Assembly: GCF_022809715.1 (NCBI RefSeq)
Contig: NZ_CP094461.1
Span: 930,001-994,000, forward strand
Reading direction: 5' to 3'
From: Burkholderia pyrrocinia
GTDB taxonomy: Bacteria; Pseudomonadota; Gammaproteobacteria; Burkholderiales; Burkholderiaceae
Length of the DNA stretch: 64,000 nt
A model generated the notes under the pieces. That model was not told the origin of the DNA and did no database searches. It saw nothing but the letters and a program-made list of their open reading frames with translations. A program made the translations under genes and the position numbers. Within the stretch, counting starts at the first letter, position 1. Every line of letters begins with the position of its first letter. Positions 1-9,241 of the stretch are shown here, piece after piece.

Positions 1-573
1 CGCGGCCCGCGCGACGCGGTCCGGCACGGCATCGCGTTCGTGCCCGAAGACCGCCGCTCGCACGGCGTCGCGCCGGCGCTGTCGGTGCGCGAGAACGTCA
101 CGCTCGCGAGCCTCGGGCGGTTCAGCCGCGCCGGCCTGCTTGCGCGGCGCCGGGAGGACGACGCGGTGCGGCGGCTGATCGCGGACCTGGGCATCCGGAC
201 GCCGGGCCCGGACGCGCCGGTGCGCCAACTGTCCGGCGGCAACCAGCAGAAGGTCGCGCTCGCAAAATGGCTGAGCCGCGGCGCCGAGCGGACCTCCCCT
301 GTGTACCTGCTCGACGAGCCGACGGTGGGCGTCGATATCGGCGCCAAGGCGGAAATCTACCGGCTGCTCGACCGGCTCGCGCGCGACGGGGCCGCAATCC
401 TGCTGTTTTCCAGCGACCTGCTCGAACTGCTTGAGCTCACCGACCGCGTGCTCGTGATGGCGCGCGGCCGGATCGTGCACGAGGTCGCGACGCGCGACAC
501 CACTCGCCAGGACCTGCTCGCGTGGGCGAGCGGCGCGCGCGGCCGCACGCCGCCACGGGAGATCGCCGCATGA
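1..573 (+). CDS. Sugar-type (CUT2) ABC transporter ATPase, C-terminal part
   Basis: The last 190 codons of a duplicated RbsA/XylG-like ATPase that energises import by ribose-family (CUT2) ABC transporters. The gene enters from the left edge, so its start and first nucleotide-binding domain are not visible. What remains is the second ATPase domain: the VPEDRRSHG stretch typical of this family (about codon 14 on), the signature LSGGNQQK (about codon 77), Walker B YLLDEPTVGVD, and the LLFSSDLLEL switch region. The next gene starts inside its stop codon (ATGA at 570-573), so the two are translationally coupled. Family is confident; substrate is unknown, and no binding protein is visible. Confidence 0.9.
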   Translation, partial: RGPRDAVRHGIAFVPEDRRSHGVAPALSVRENVTLASLGRFSRAGLLARRREDDAVRRLIADLGIRTPGPDAPVRQLSGGNQQKVALAKWLSRGAERTSPVYLLDEPTVGVDIGAKAEIYRLLDRLARDGAAILLFSSDLLELLELTDRVLVMARGRIVHEVATRDTTRQDLLAWASGARGRTPPREIAA

Positions 574-1607
574 GCCGGCCGCTCGACCGCCAGCCGCAGG
601 CAGCCGGCGGCGCCGCTTTCGCGCTGCCGCCGGCTGCATCGGACGCGCAATTCTGGCTGCGCTGGGGCGCACTGCTGGCGTTCGCGGCGGTGTTCGCGGC
701 ATTCGCCGCCAGTTCGCCGCTCTTTCTGACGGTTGCGAATCTCGCGAACGTGCTGCAGCAATCCGTCGTGATCGGCTTGCTCGGCTTCGGCCTGACGGTC
801 GTGCTGATCGGCGGCGGCCCGGACCCGATCCGCGGCGGCCTCGACCTGTCGGTCGCGGCGAACCTGGGCCTGTGCGCGGCCGTGCAGGCAGTCGCGCTGC
901 GCGACGGCGCGACGGATGGCGCGGCGCTCGCACTGATGCTCGCCACCGGCGCGGCCGTCGGCGCGCTGAACGCGTTCGCGGTGATCGTGCTGCGCATCTT
1001 CCCGCTGCTCGCCACGCTGACGACGATGAACCTGTGCGCCGGCTTCGAACTGGTGCTGACGCAAAACACGTCGGTCGCGGCGGCAAGCCCGCTGCTGGCT
1101 TTCCTGCTCGACAACGGCCCGTTCGATATCCCGCATCTCGCGTACGCGCTGCCGGGCGCCGCACTGCTGTTTACCGTGCTGGTTCACCGGACCCGCTTCG
1201 GCCTGCGGCTCGCCGCGACCGGTGCGCATCGCCACGCCGCGCGCGCCGCCGGGCTGCGCGTGAACGCCTATGTCGCGGCCAGCTACGTGCTGAGCGGGAT
1301 CGCGGCCGCACTCGCCGCGCTCGCGTCGAGCGCGTTGCTGAGCGGCAGCGCGCCCGGCGCCGGCGAAAACCTGCTGGCCGTCGTCGCGGCCGCGCTGCTC
1401 GGCGTCGTGTTCTCGCGGCGGCTCGTGCCGACGGTGCCGGGTACGCTGCTCGCCGTGCTGTTCGTCGGCATCGTCGGCAACGGCTTTCAGCTCGACAACG
1501 TCTCGAGCTACTGGATCAACGGCGTCGAAGGCGCGTTGATTCTGTTCGTCGTCGCGACGACCGCCGTGATTCGGCGCCGCCATACGGAAGACCATGCCCA
1601 TGACTGA
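570..1607 (+). CDS. Sugar-type ABC transporter permease
   Basis: Inner-membrane permease of the RbsC/BPD_transp_2 family, 345 residues. After a hydrophilic N-terminus it shows many hydrophobic spans and the family loop around GGLDLSVAANLG, a variant of the usual GxDLSVG motif. I chose the ATG at 570, which overlaps the TGA of the upstream ATPase; an in-frame start at 522 would reach back into the ATPase gene. The 3' end overlaps the next permease by 14 bp. With its neighbours it forms a two-permease import system, as in many CUT2 systems with a heterodimeric channel. Substrate cannot be read from the sequence. Confidence 0.9.
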   Translation: MSRPLDRQPQAAGGAAFALPPAASDAQFWLRWGALLAFAAVFAAFAASSPLFLTVANLANVLQQSVVIGLLGFGLTVVLIGGGPDPIRGGLDLSVAANLGLCAAVQAVALRDGATDGAALALMLATGAAVGALNAFAVIVLRIFPLLATLTTMNLCAGFELVLTQNTSVAAASPLLAFLLDNGPFDIPHLAYALPGAALLFTVLVHRTRFGLRLAATGAHRHAARAAGLRVNAYVAASYVLSGIAAALAALASSALLSGSAPGAGENLLAVVAAALLGVVFSRRLVPTVPGTLLAVLFVGIVGNGFQLDNVSSYWINGVEGALILFVVATTAVIRRRHTEDHAHD

Positions 1608-2559
1608 ATGGACCGACCGCTTGCAGCGGTTCTCGCTCGTGGCCGCGCTCGTCGCGGTGTTCGCGTTCTTCGCGGTGTGCGCGCCCGGGTTCGCGCGGCC
1701 CGCCAACCTTGCCGACGTGCTGACCAACAACTTCGCACTGCTGGCGATTGCCGCGCTCGGCATGACGCTCGCGCTGTCGATCGGCGCGGTCGACCTGTCG
1801 CTCGGCACCGCGATCGACTTCGCCAGCCTCGTGTTCGTGCAACTGTGCGCGCAGCAGGTCGGCGTGCTGCCCGCGCTCGCGGGCGGTCTTTGCGCGGCAC
1901 TACTGGTCGGCGCGTTCAACGGCGCGCTGATCGCCGGGCTCGGCATCGCGCCGTTTCTCGCGACGCTCGGCACGCTGTTCATCGGCCAGACCGTCCAGCA
2001 ACTCGCCACCGGCGGCGGCCAGCCCGTCTACCTGCTGAATGCGGCGTTGCCGCCGCTGTTCGGGGCGCTCGCGCACGGCACGTTCGCCGGCGTGCCGGTG
2101 CCGCTGTGGATCGTCGGCGCGCTGGCCGTCGCCGTGCATGTCGCGCTCGCGCACTCCACGTTCGGGCGGCGCAGCATCGCGCTCGGCGCGCAGGCCGGCG
2201 TGGCGCGCTACTCGGGCCTGCCGGTCGCGGCGACCATCGTCGTGACGTGCGTTGCGAGCGCACTGGTCTACGGCGTGGTCGGCCTGCTGCTGTCGTCGAC
2301 GGTCAAGGCCTACGTGCCGCAAGCCGGCAACGGTTTCCTGCTGAACGCGATCGGCGCGACGTTCATCGGCACGACGCTGTCGCCGATGCGCCGCCCCGGC
2401 GTGACCGGCACGCTGTTCGGCGTGCTGCTGATCAGCCTGGTCGCCAACGGGCTGCTGCTGATCGGCTGGAATTTCTACTGGCAGCAGGTGGCCACCGGCG
2501 CGCTGATCCTCGCCGTGCTCGCGCTGAGCTTCGCGACACGGCGCAGCCGCGCCGCTTGA
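1594..2559 (+). CDS. Sugar-type ABC transporter permease, second subunit
   Basis: Second RbsC-like permease of the same operon, 321 residues. The loop motif reads SIGAVDLSLGT, the CUT2 permease signature, followed by alternating hydrophobic segments to a short basic C-terminus (RRSRAA). It starts within the 3' end of the preceding permease (14 bp overlap), so co-translation is likely. Its stop lies 24 bp from the stop of a convergent permease of the same family on the other strand. No room exists for a substantial terminator between them. It probably pairs with the 570-1607 product to form the channel. Confidence 0.9.
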   Translation: MPMTEWTDRLQRFSLVAALVAVFAFFAVCAPGFARPANLADVLTNNFALLAIAALGMTLALSIGAVDLSLGTAIDFASLVFVQLCAQQVGVLPALAGGLCAALLVGAFNGALIAGLGIAPFLATLGTLFIGQTVQQLATGGGQPVYLLNAALPPLFGALAHGTFAGVPVPLWIVGALAVAVHVALAHSTFGRRSIALGAQAGVARYSGLPVAATIVVTCVASALVYGVVGLLLSSTVKAYVPQAGNGFLLNAIGATFIGTTLSPMRRPGVTGTLFGVLLISLVANGLLLIGWNFYWQQVATGALILAVLALSFATRRSRAA

Positions 2560-2583
2560 CGCGGCGCCGCGCGCCCCAACCAG

Positions 2584-3657
2584 TCACGCACGCGCGTCCG
2601 CACGGCGACCGATGCCGAACGTGAACGCCAGCGCGAGCACCAGCAACACGCCCTTGATGAAGTCCTGCATGTAGTAAGGCGCGTTCAGCATCGTCAGCCC
2701 GTTGAGCAGCACGCCGACGAACACCGCGCCCACGACCGTGCCGAACACGTTCGGCCGCTTGGCCCCCCACACGGCGTAACCCACCAGCGCGGCGGCCACC
2801 GCGTCGAGCAGCAGCGAATGCCCGGCGCTCGCGTCGCCGCGTCCGACCCGCGCGGCGATCAGCACGCCGCCCAGCGACGCGATCGCGCCCGACACGACAT
2901 ACGCGGCGACCCGGTAGCATGCGGCCGGCGCGCCGGCGAGCCGCGCGGCCGTTTCGTTGCCGCCGATCGCGTAAATCACGCGGCCCCAGCGCGTCGCTTC
3001 CATCGCGACGCAGGCCAGCACCGTCACCGCCGCGAGCAGCAGCACCGGCAACGGCACGACGTCGAACAGGCGCAGGCGCCCGAGCGCGAGAAACGCGGCG
3101 GGGAACACGCCCGTCGCGTCCGTGCCGTCGGGCAGCACCGAACCGGTCGCGAGCGATCGGCCGCCGGTCGGGATCAGTTGCAGGCCTGCCAGCAGGAACA
3201 GCGTGCCGAGCGTCGCGAGCTGGTCGGGCACGCGCAGCCGCGTAATCAGCAGGCCGTTGAACAACCCGGCGGCCACGCCGAGCGCGACGCAGGCGGCCAC
3301 CGCCGCCAGCGTGCCGCCGTGCCAGACGACCAGCACGTAGCTGGCGGCCATCTGCGCGGACGCGGCCACGCTGCCCACCGACAGGTCGAAGCCGCCGGCC
3401 GCGAGCGTGATCGTCACGCCGATGCCGAGCAGCGCGACGATCGACACCGCCTGAAGGATGCTGAACAGGTTGTCGAGGTTCAGGAACGCGGGCTCCCTGA
3501 ACGCGAACACGACGACGAGAACGGCCAGCACGAGCAGGATGCCCGTGCGTTCGAGCGCAGTGCGAATGCGGGCCGGCGCGGGACGGCCGGCCCGTTCGCC
3601 AGGCAATGCATCGGGCAAGACGGAAGTGGAAACGGGTTTCATGGGAGGCGCAGTCAT
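2584..3657 (-). CDS. Sugar-type ABC transporter permease (convergent system)
   Basis: RbsC-type permease of 357 residues with a canonical CUT2 loop, LAAGGFDLSVGS, at about residue 105, preceded by a hydrophilic N-terminus and a first hydrophobic span (GILLVLAVLVVVFAF). Its ATG (3657) directly abuts the TGA of the upstream ATPase gene (3658-3660), so the two form a transcription unit. Only one permease accompanies this ATPase, so it would form a homodimer or share subunits with the converging system. No binding-protein gene lies next to it. Confidence 0.9.
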   Translation of the reverse strand: MTAPPMKPVSTSVLPDALPGERAGRPAPARIRTALERTGILLVLAVLVVVFAFREPAFLNLDNLFSILQAVSIVALLGIGVTITLAAGGFDLSVGSVAASAQMAASYVLVVWHGGTLAAVAACVALGVAAGLFNGLLITRLRVPDQLATLGTLFLLAGLQLIPTGGRSLATGSVLPDGTDATGVFPAAFLALGRLRLFDVVPLPVLLLAAVTVLACVAMEATRWGRVIYAIGGNETAARLAGAPAACYRVAAYVVSGAIASLGGVLIAARVGRGDASAGHSLLLDAVAAALVGYAVWGAKRPNVFGTVVGAVFVGVLLNGLTMLNAPYYMQDFIKGVLLVLALAFTFGIGRRADARA

Positions 3658-5166
3658 TCAGGAGAAAGACGAAAGCGGATGGTCGAGCGTGGCGCGATCG
3701 AACCGCACGATGCGATCGGCGATTTCGGCTGCTTCTTCGAAATCGCTGACGAACACGAGCGTCGCGCGCTCGTGCGCGTGGCGCCGCAGCGTATCGACGA
3801 TATCGGCGCGCGCGCCGGCATCGATGCCCTGGAACGGTTCGTCGAGCAGCAACAGCCGCGCGCGTTCCGCGTGCCAGCGCGCGAGCACGACTTTCTGCTG
3901 GTTGCCGCCGGACAGGCGCACGAGCCGGTCGTCCGCGCCCGTGCAGCGGATGCCGAAGGCGGCAATCGCGGCCGCGGCGGCGGCGCGTTCGCGGGCCGGC
4001 CGCAGCGCGCCGCCCGCAAACCAGCGCGACAGGAACGGAAAGCTGATCGTGCCGGCGATCGACGCGAACGGCACGCTGTCGGGAAACAACGACGTGCGCC
4101 AGCGGTCCTCGCCGGCCAGGAACACGCCGGCGCGAATGGCGTCGGCCGGCGAGCGCGGCCGCCATGGCCGGCCGTCGAGCGTCATCTCGCCGGCGGCCGC
4201 ACGCACTGCGCCGAAGATCGCATTGGCAAGGCGCGACTTGCCGCCGCCGACCGGGCCCGCGATCGCGACGATCTCGCCGCGCCGGACGTCGAGATCGAAC
4301 GGCGCACTGACCGGCGACAGCCGGAGGTTTCGCAGGCTGAGGCCCGCTTCGGGCGACGACGCGGCGCGGCCCGCGTCAGCCGCGCGCGCTTTCGGCAACG
4401 GCCGCCCGATCATCGTTTCCACCGCGGCATCGAAGTCGACCGGCGCGGCCAGATCGGCGACGATCCGGCCGTCGCGGACGATCGCCACACGATCGGCGAT
4501 GCGGCGCAAGTCGCCGAGCCGGTGCGATACCAGCAGGATCGCGACGCCGTCGTCGCGCAACGCGTCCAGCAGCCCGAACAGCCGCTCCGCTTCCGGCGCG
4601 GACAGGCTCGCGGTCGGCTCGTCGAGGATCAGCAGGCCGGGCTGCCCGGCGAGCGCGCGCGCCAGCGTCACGCGCTGCTGATCGGCCAGCGACAGCGACG
4701 CGAGCGGCGCCGACAGATCGGCGTCGAGCCCGACGCGCTCGGCGAGCGGCCGCGCCGCGGCGCGCCGCGCGGCCGGCGGCACGCGCCACGGCGAGGCCGG
4801 ATCGCACAGTCGGTCGAGCAGCAGGTTGTCGGCAATCGACAGCGTCGGCACGACGGCGTCGGCGACCGACTGGTGCACGGTGGCGACCCCGAGCCGCTTC
4901 GCCGCGTGCGGCGAAGCCGGCCGATAGGGTGCGCCGCGCAGCGTCAACGTGCCGCCGTCGGGCCGGATCACGCCGCTCAGGATCTTCACGAAAGTCGATT
5001 TGCCGGCGCCGTTCGCGCCCATCAGCGCGACGACTTCACCGGCGCCGATCGACAGGTCGAGCGCCGCCAGCGCGACGGTCGCGTCGAACCGTTTCGCGAC
5101 GCCGGCGGCGCTCAGGACGGGCGACGCCGGTGATCGGCGCGGTCGATTTGCGGCGCCTGCGCTCAT
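3658..5166 (-). CDS. Sugar-type ABC transporter ATPase (duplicated)
   Basis: RbsA-like ATPase with two nucleotide-binding domains, 502 residues from the ATG at 5166, the usual family length. Domain 1 has Walker A GANGAGKST and Walker B LLILDEPTASLS. Its signature region is degenerate (SLADQQRVTLARAL), normal for this family. Domain 2 has Walker A GPVGGGKS, signature LSGGNQQKVVLARW and LLLLDEPFQGID. The reading frame stays open upstream to 5478 and includes an ATG at 5370, but that extension is low-complexity, basic and unlike the family, so the 5166 start is preferred. It abuts the permease gene downstream. Confidence 0.9.
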   Translation of the reverse strand: MSAGAANRPRRSPASPVLSAAGVAKRFDATVALAALDLSIGAGEVVALMGANGAGKSTFVKILSGVIRPDGGTLTLRGAPYRPASPHAAKRLGVATVHQSVADAVVPTLSIADNLLLDRLCDPASPWRVPPAARRAAARPLAERVGLDADLSAPLASLSLADQQRVTLARALAGQPGLLILDEPTASLSAPEAERLFGLLDALRDDGVAILLVSHRLGDLRRIADRVAIVRDGRIVADLAAPVDFDAAVETMIGRPLPKARAADAGRAASSPEAGLSLRNLRLSPVSAPFDLDVRRGEIVAIAGPVGGGKSRLANAIFGAVRAAAGEMTLDGRPWRPRSPADAIRAGVFLAGEDRWRTSLFPDSVPFASIAGTISFPFLSRWFAGGALRPARERAAAAAAIAAFGIRCTGADDRLVRLSGGNQQKVVLARWHAERARLLLLDEPFQGIDAGARADIVDTLRRHAHERATLVFVSDFEEAAEIADRIVRFDRATLDHPLSSFS

Positions 5167-5524
5167 GGTCGTGCCCGCCGGCGCCCGTGCCGCTTCGGAA
5201 AGCCGTGCCGCCGTCCGGCCGGCCGGCCGTTCGCATTCGAAGCCGCGTTCGGCATCGCTCGCGAACGGCCGCCCTTCGATCGCGCTCCCGCAGGCGGATA
5301 CGAAACGCTCGCCGTCATGCTTCGAGTCGGCGCAACCTGCTTCCGGATGAAACGGCACCTCGCGGTTCATGTCAGGCAACTCCCAGGTTCGTCGCTCCGC
5401 CGGGACGGCCGCATGCTGCGCCTGCTGCTCCCGATGCGGCCGGTCCGCGACCGGATAGTCGACTCTACCGCCCGGCATCGCGCGGCCCTACCAATGTTTT
5501 GCGGAATCGATATCCGTCCGACCG
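5167..5524. other. Gene-free gap upstream of the CUT2 ATPase
   Basis: About 360 bp between the flavin monooxygenase stop and the ATPase start on the same strand. The ATPase frame stays open through most of it, but without recognisable domain content. One inverted repeat with 6-bp arms and a 3-bp loop (CCGGTCcgcGACCGG, 5440-5454) could be a weak hairpin behind the monooxygenase or an operator for the ATPase/permease pair. No RNA motif recognised. Confidence 0.5.
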
Positions 5525-6913
5525 TCAGCGCCCGGACGCTGCGGACTGCCGGAACGACGCGCCATACGCACTGTCCGGCAGGCGATCGCCGCCGCCCAGG
5601 CGCGAGCGGAACGTCCCGCTCGGCGGCTGCGTCCGGTACAGGCCGCGCTTCTTCAATTCCGGCACGATCAGTTCGGCGAAATCGTCGAGCGTACCGGGGC
5701 TGATCAGCGGATTGAGCATGTAGCCGCTCGTCGTCGACTGCTGCGCGTGCTCGGCAAGCCGGTCCGCGACTTCATCCGGCGACCCGACGAGAATCAGGTC
5801 GGTGCCGCGCGTAACGCTCGCGAACTTGCGCCGCACGTCGCCGGCCGTCAGCGGCTTGCCGCTGCCGTCCGGTCGCACCACGTAGGACGTCAGCCCTTCC
5901 GTCTGCGTCGTCAGCGGCTCGTCGTCCGCATAACGATCGATGTCGATGCCCGTGTCGCCCGCGTAGCTGACGAGCTGCGCCTGCAGGTGATAGTGCTGCT
6001 GCAGCGCATGGTATTTCTCCTTCGCGTCGCTCGACGAGCGCGCCGTCACGATCCGAAGCACCGTCAGCGCCTTCACGTCGTCCGCCGCGCGGCCGTTTTC
6101 GACTGCAAGCCGGCGAATCTCGTCGAGGCCTGCGCGGATCTCGTGCGGATTCGACTTCGCGACGAACACCACTTCGGCGTGCTTCGCCGCGAATTCCCGT
6201 CCGCGCCCGGACCAGCCGGCCTGAATCAGCACCGGCGAGCGCTGCGGCGACGGCGCGCACACGTGCGGGCCATGCACGCGATAGTGCGCGCCTTCGTGCG
6301 CGATCGGCAGCACGCGGTCGCCGCGCGCATAGCGCAGCGCGTGCTTGTCCGCGACGACCGCGTCGTCCGCCCAGCTGCCTTCCCACAGCTTGTACACGAC
6401 ATCGAGAAACTCCTCCGCGCGTGCGTAGCGTTCGTCGTGGCCGATCATCCGGTCTAGCCCGAAATTGCGCGCCGCGCTCGTCAGGTAGGACGTCACGATG
6501 TTCCAGCCGATCCGGCCGTTGCTCAGGTGATCGAGCGTGCTGAAGCGGCGCGCGAGCGCGAACGGATGCTCGTAGGTCGTGCTCGCGGTCACGCCGAACG
6601 CCAGCCGCTCGGTCTGCGCGACGAGTGCCGGGATCAGCATCATCGGATCGTTCGCGGGCGACTCCACCGCCCACTGCAGTGCGGCGTCGGCCGACCCGCC
6701 GTACACGTCGTACAGGCCGAGCACGTCCGCGAAGAACAGCATGTCGAGATCGGCCTGCTCGGCCTTGCGCGCGAGGTCCGACCAGTACGCGAGCGTATTG
6801 GCGCGCAGCCGTTCGTCGGCGGGATGGGTCCAGAGGCTCGGCGCGCCGCCGCAGCCGACGCTGGCTTGTTCATAGAGGGAAAACAGCAGGGGGCGAGGAT
6901 CGGACATCGTCAT
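5525..6913 (-). CDS. NtaA/SnaA/DszA-family flavin-dependent monooxygenase
   Basis: LLM-class, FMNH2-dependent monooxygenase of 462 residues, close to the usual 440-460 of this subfamily (nitrilotriacetate, EDTA, dibenzothiophene-sulfone and YtnJ-type enzymes). Visible family stretches include DMLFFADVLGLYD, FGVTASTTYEHPFALARRFSTLDHL, SNGRIGWNIVTSY and SPVLIQAGWSGRGREFAA. The C-terminus GTLDDFAELIVPELKKRGLY is also typical. ATGs at 6913 and 6907 are both possible. It lies 21 bp downstream of an amino-acid-type ABC permease, so it is probably the intracellular enzyme acting on the imported compound. Such enzymes cleave C-N or C-S bonds and need a separate flavin reductase; none is seen here. 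Confidence 0.88.
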   Translation of the reverse strand: MTMSDPRPLLFSLYEQASVGCGGAPSLWTHPADERLRANTLAYWSDLARKAEQADLDMLFFADVLGLYDVYGGSADAALQWAVESPANDPMMLIPALVAQTERLAFGVTASTTYEHPFALARRFSTLDHLSNGRIGWNIVTSYLTSAARNFGLDRMIGHDERYARAEEFLDVVYKLWEGSWADDAVVADKHALRYARGDRVLPIAHEGAHYRVHGPHVCAPSPQRSPVLIQAGWSGRGREFAAKHAEVVFVAKSNPHEIRAGLDEIRRLAVENGRAADDVKALTVLRIVTARSSSDAKEKYHALQQHYHLQAQLVSYAGDTGIDIDRYADDEPLTTQTEGLTSYVVRPDGSGKPLTAGDVRRKFASVTRGTDLILVGSPDEVADRLAEHAQQSTTSGYMLNPLISPGTLDDFAELIVPELKKRGLYRTQPPSGTFRSRLGGGDRLPDSAYGASFRQSAASGR

Positions 6914-6934
6914 GCTCAATGCGGAACAGGGGAA

Positions 6935-7702
6935 TCAGTTGGGTGCCGCCCACACGCCCGACGACGCGTTACGTGCGCGCGCGGGTGCGCGGTCGTCCGA
7001 CTCGCGCGTCAGGTAGCGGTTGAGGCGTCTCTCGAGACGGGCGGCAGGAATCGTCAGCAGCGCGACCAGCACGACATAGACGAGCGCCGCGCCGGCCAGC
7101 GGCTCGTACACGCGCAACGTCTCGAAGCGCAGCGTGTTGGCCGTGCCCATCACGTCGAACACCGTGATGGTCGACGCGAGGACGGTCGATTTCAGCAGCA
7201 GGATCGCTTCGCCGGTGAGCGCGGGCAGCGCGAGCCGCCACGCGCGCGGGCCGACGATGCGGCGCAGCACACCGGCGCGCGTCATTCCGTACGCGTAGCC
7301 GGCCTCGATCTCGCCGGCCGGCACGCCGGCGATCGCGCCGCGCAGGATCGTCGCGACATACGCGCTTTCATTTACGCTCAACGCGACGACGGCATACCAG
7401 AACGCATCGCGCAACAATGGCGACGCCCAGCTGTCGCGCATCCATTCGCGCGGCACGATCTGGCCGAATCCGTAGTACAGCAGATAAAGCTGCACCAGCA
7501 GCGGTGTGCCGCGAATCAGCATGATCCAGCCGCGCGCGGACCAGCGAAGCGGCGCGTGGCGAGCGCCGGCGGCGAGCGCGAGCGGAATGCCGAGCAGCGC
7601 GCTGGCCACGCCGGACGACAGCATCAGCGCGAGCGTCGTCGGTACTGCGGCGAGCAGCTTCGGCATCACCGTATCGAGCAGGAACGGCAGCGAGAAGCTC
7701 AT
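6935..7702 (-). CDS. Amino-acid-type ABC transporter permease
   Basis: Permease of the HisM/GlnP family, 255 residues from the ATG at 7702, which overlaps the stop of the upstream permease (ATGA). It carries the polar-amino-acid permease hallmarks: an early FIR/TPLLVQL-like segment (IRGTPLLVQLYLLYYGFGQ), the coupling-helix region EIEAGYAYGMTRAGVLRRI, and a following ALPALTGEAILLLKST. An upstream extension of the frame to 7987 lies wholly inside the preceding gene and is discarded. It forms the membrane part together with the 7699-8433 product. No ATPase is encoded in this cluster. Confidence 0.92.
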   Translation of the reverse strand: MSFSLPFLLDTVMPKLLAAVPTTLALMLSSGVASALLGIPLALAAGARHAPLRWSARGWIMLIRGTPLLVQLYLLYYGFGQIVPREWMRDSWASPLLRDAFWYAVVALSVNESAYVATILRGAIAGVPAGEIEAGYAYGMTRAGVLRRIVGPRAWRLALPALTGEAILLLKSTVLASTITVFDVMGTANTLRFETLRVYEPLAGAALVYVVLVALLTIPAARLERRLNRYLTRESDDRAPARARNASSGVWAAPN

Positions 7703-8433
7703 GCGGTTGCGCTCGTTGCGCCACGGTTCGCGTACCGTTCGAGCGCGGCGAACAGCCCCGTCGACGTGACGCTCAGCAGCAGGAACAGCGCCGCCGTGAC
7801 CAGATAGAAGAACACGTAGTGCCGGGTCGCGCCGGCGGCGAGCTGGCTCGCCTTCAGCAGATCCGTAAACGATCCGAGCACGCTGATGAACGACGCATCC
7901 TTGGTCGCGTTCAGCCATACGTTGCCGACACCGGGCAGCGCGAGCCGCGCCGCGGCCGGCAGCCGGATGCGTCGCAACGTCTGCCACGGCGTCATCCCGT
8001 ACGCGTGCGCGGCCTCGATCTGGCCGACCGGCACGTTGACGAGCGCCGCGCGGAAGATGTCGGTCAGATAGGCGCCCTGGATGAAACCGAGCGACAGAGC
8101 GGCGACGAGGAACGGCGGAAACGCGAAGCCGTCAGGCACCAGGCCGCCGCGGCGCAGCACGGCTTCGACGGCGGGCGCGATCGCATAGAACGCGAGCAGC
8201 AGGCACAACAGCTCGGGCAGCGCGCGCACGAGTGTCGTGTAGAGCCGGATGAACCACGCGAGCGGCGCGTGCCGCGACAGCTTGCCGAGCGCGCCGGCGA
8301 TGCCGAGCAGCGTGCCGACGCCGAACGACGCGGCCGCGACGCCGAGCGTCAGCGCGAACGCGCTCGCGAAGATGCGGCCGTAACCGCCGTCGTCGAATGC
8401 GAGCAGCGCCAGCAGCGAATCGTCCGCGGCCAT
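7699..8433 (-). CDS. Amino-acid-type ABC transporter permease
   Basis: Companion HisQ/GlnP-like permease, 244 residues. The TTLVRALPELL segment corresponds to the family's RGTP/LLxL motif, and QIEAAHAYGMTPWQTLRRI is the coupling-helix EAA motif that contacts the ATPase. Five or so hydrophobic spans are evident. It starts 4 bp after the binding-protein stop and overlaps the next permease by 4 bp, giving the order binding protein, permease, permease, monooxygenase in one transcription unit. Confidence 0.92.
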   Translation of the reverse strand: MAADDSLLALLAFDDGGYGRIFASAFALTLGVAAASFGVGTLLGIAGALGKLSRHAPLAWFIRLYTTLVRALPELLCLLLAFYAIAPAVEAVLRRGGLVPDGFAFPPFLVAALSLGFIQGAYLTDIFRAALVNVPVGQIEAAHAYGMTPWQTLRRIRLPAAARLALPGVGNVWLNATKDASFISVLGSFTDLLKASQLAAGATRHYVFFYLVTAALFLLLSVTSTGLFAALERYANRGATSATA

Positions 8434-8437
8434 CGCT

Positions 8438-9241
8438 TCAACGGCCCTTCTCGATCGTGCCTTTCAGGTTCGGATAGCGCGCGGTGATCGCATCCCACGT
8501 GCCGTCCTGCTGCAGTTGCGCGATCGCGCCCGACAGCCGGTCGCGCAGCGCATCGCCGCGCCGCACGCCCGCGCCGATGCCGAGACCCAGCACCGGGTTG
8601 TCCGCGCAGGTGGCCTTGACCTCGAAATCCTTGCCGTCGCGAGACGACAGGAACGCCGTGAACAGGCCCTTCGCTTCCTGCACGTAATCGACCCGGCCGG
8701 AGACCAGATCGGCGAGCGCATTGTCGAACTTGTCGAAGGCCTTGATCTGCGCGTCCTGCTTGAAGCGCGCATCGAGGAAGGCCGAGAAATTGGTGCCGGC
8801 CTCGACGCCGATCACGCGGCCCTTGAAGCTCGCGGGCACCGCGCAATCGACGCGGCGCCGATCGCTTTTTGCGCCGACGAACACCGTCGGCGATTCGTAG
8901 TACGCACGACTGAAGTCGATCGCCTTCTGCCGTTCGCCGGTAATCGTCATCGACGACCAGATCACGTCGATCTTGCGGTTCTGCAGCGCCGGAATCAGGC
9001 CGTCCCACGCGATGTCGGCGAGTTCGCAGCGCACGTTCAGCTTGCCGCACGCGGCCTCGAGCACGTCGATTTCCCACCCTTTCCACTTGCCCGTGGCGTC
9101 CTTCGAGAAGAACGGCGGATACGACTCGGCGTCGATGCCGACGCGCAGCGTCGGTTGAGCCGCGTGGGCGGCGCACGCCGCGCCGAGCATGAACAGCGCG
9201 GCCGCGGCGCCGCGGACCCTGGAACGCATCAAACGATTCAT
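8438..9241 (-). CDS. Amino-acid-type ABC transporter periplasmic binding protein
   Basis: Extracellular solute-binding protein, family 3 (HisJ/GlnH/FliY-like), 267 residues from the ATG at 9241. A Sec signal peptide with a basic N-terminus and a hydrophobic core ends near ACAAHA/AQ at residues 27-28. The mature protein begins with the typical LRVGIDAESYPPFF and WKGWEIDVLEAACGKL, and later shows DVIWSSMTITGERQKAIDFS, the usual aspartate/arginine ligand-binding context. First gene of the minus-strand operon. Ligand class (amino acid, thioether or small polar acid) is inferred from the family only. Confidence 0.92.
   Translation of the reverse strand: MNRLMRSRVRGAAAALFMLGAACAAHAAQPTLRVGIDAESYPPFFSKDATGKWKGWEIDVLEAACGKLNVRCELADIAWDGLIPALQNRKIDVIWSSMTITGERQKAIDFSRAYYESPTVFVGAKSDRRRVDCAVPASFKGRVIGVEAGTNFSAFLDARFKQDAQIKAFDKFDNALADLVSGRVDYVQEAKGLFTAFLSSRDGKDFEVKATCADNPVLGLGIGAGVRRGDALRDRLSGAIAQLQQDGTWDAITARYPNLKGTIEKGR

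Noticed and set aside
357..2009. Long antisense open frame over the sugar permeases
   Set aside because: High-G+C frames stay open by composition. The product is low-complexity with no domain, and the plus-strand permeases are clear.
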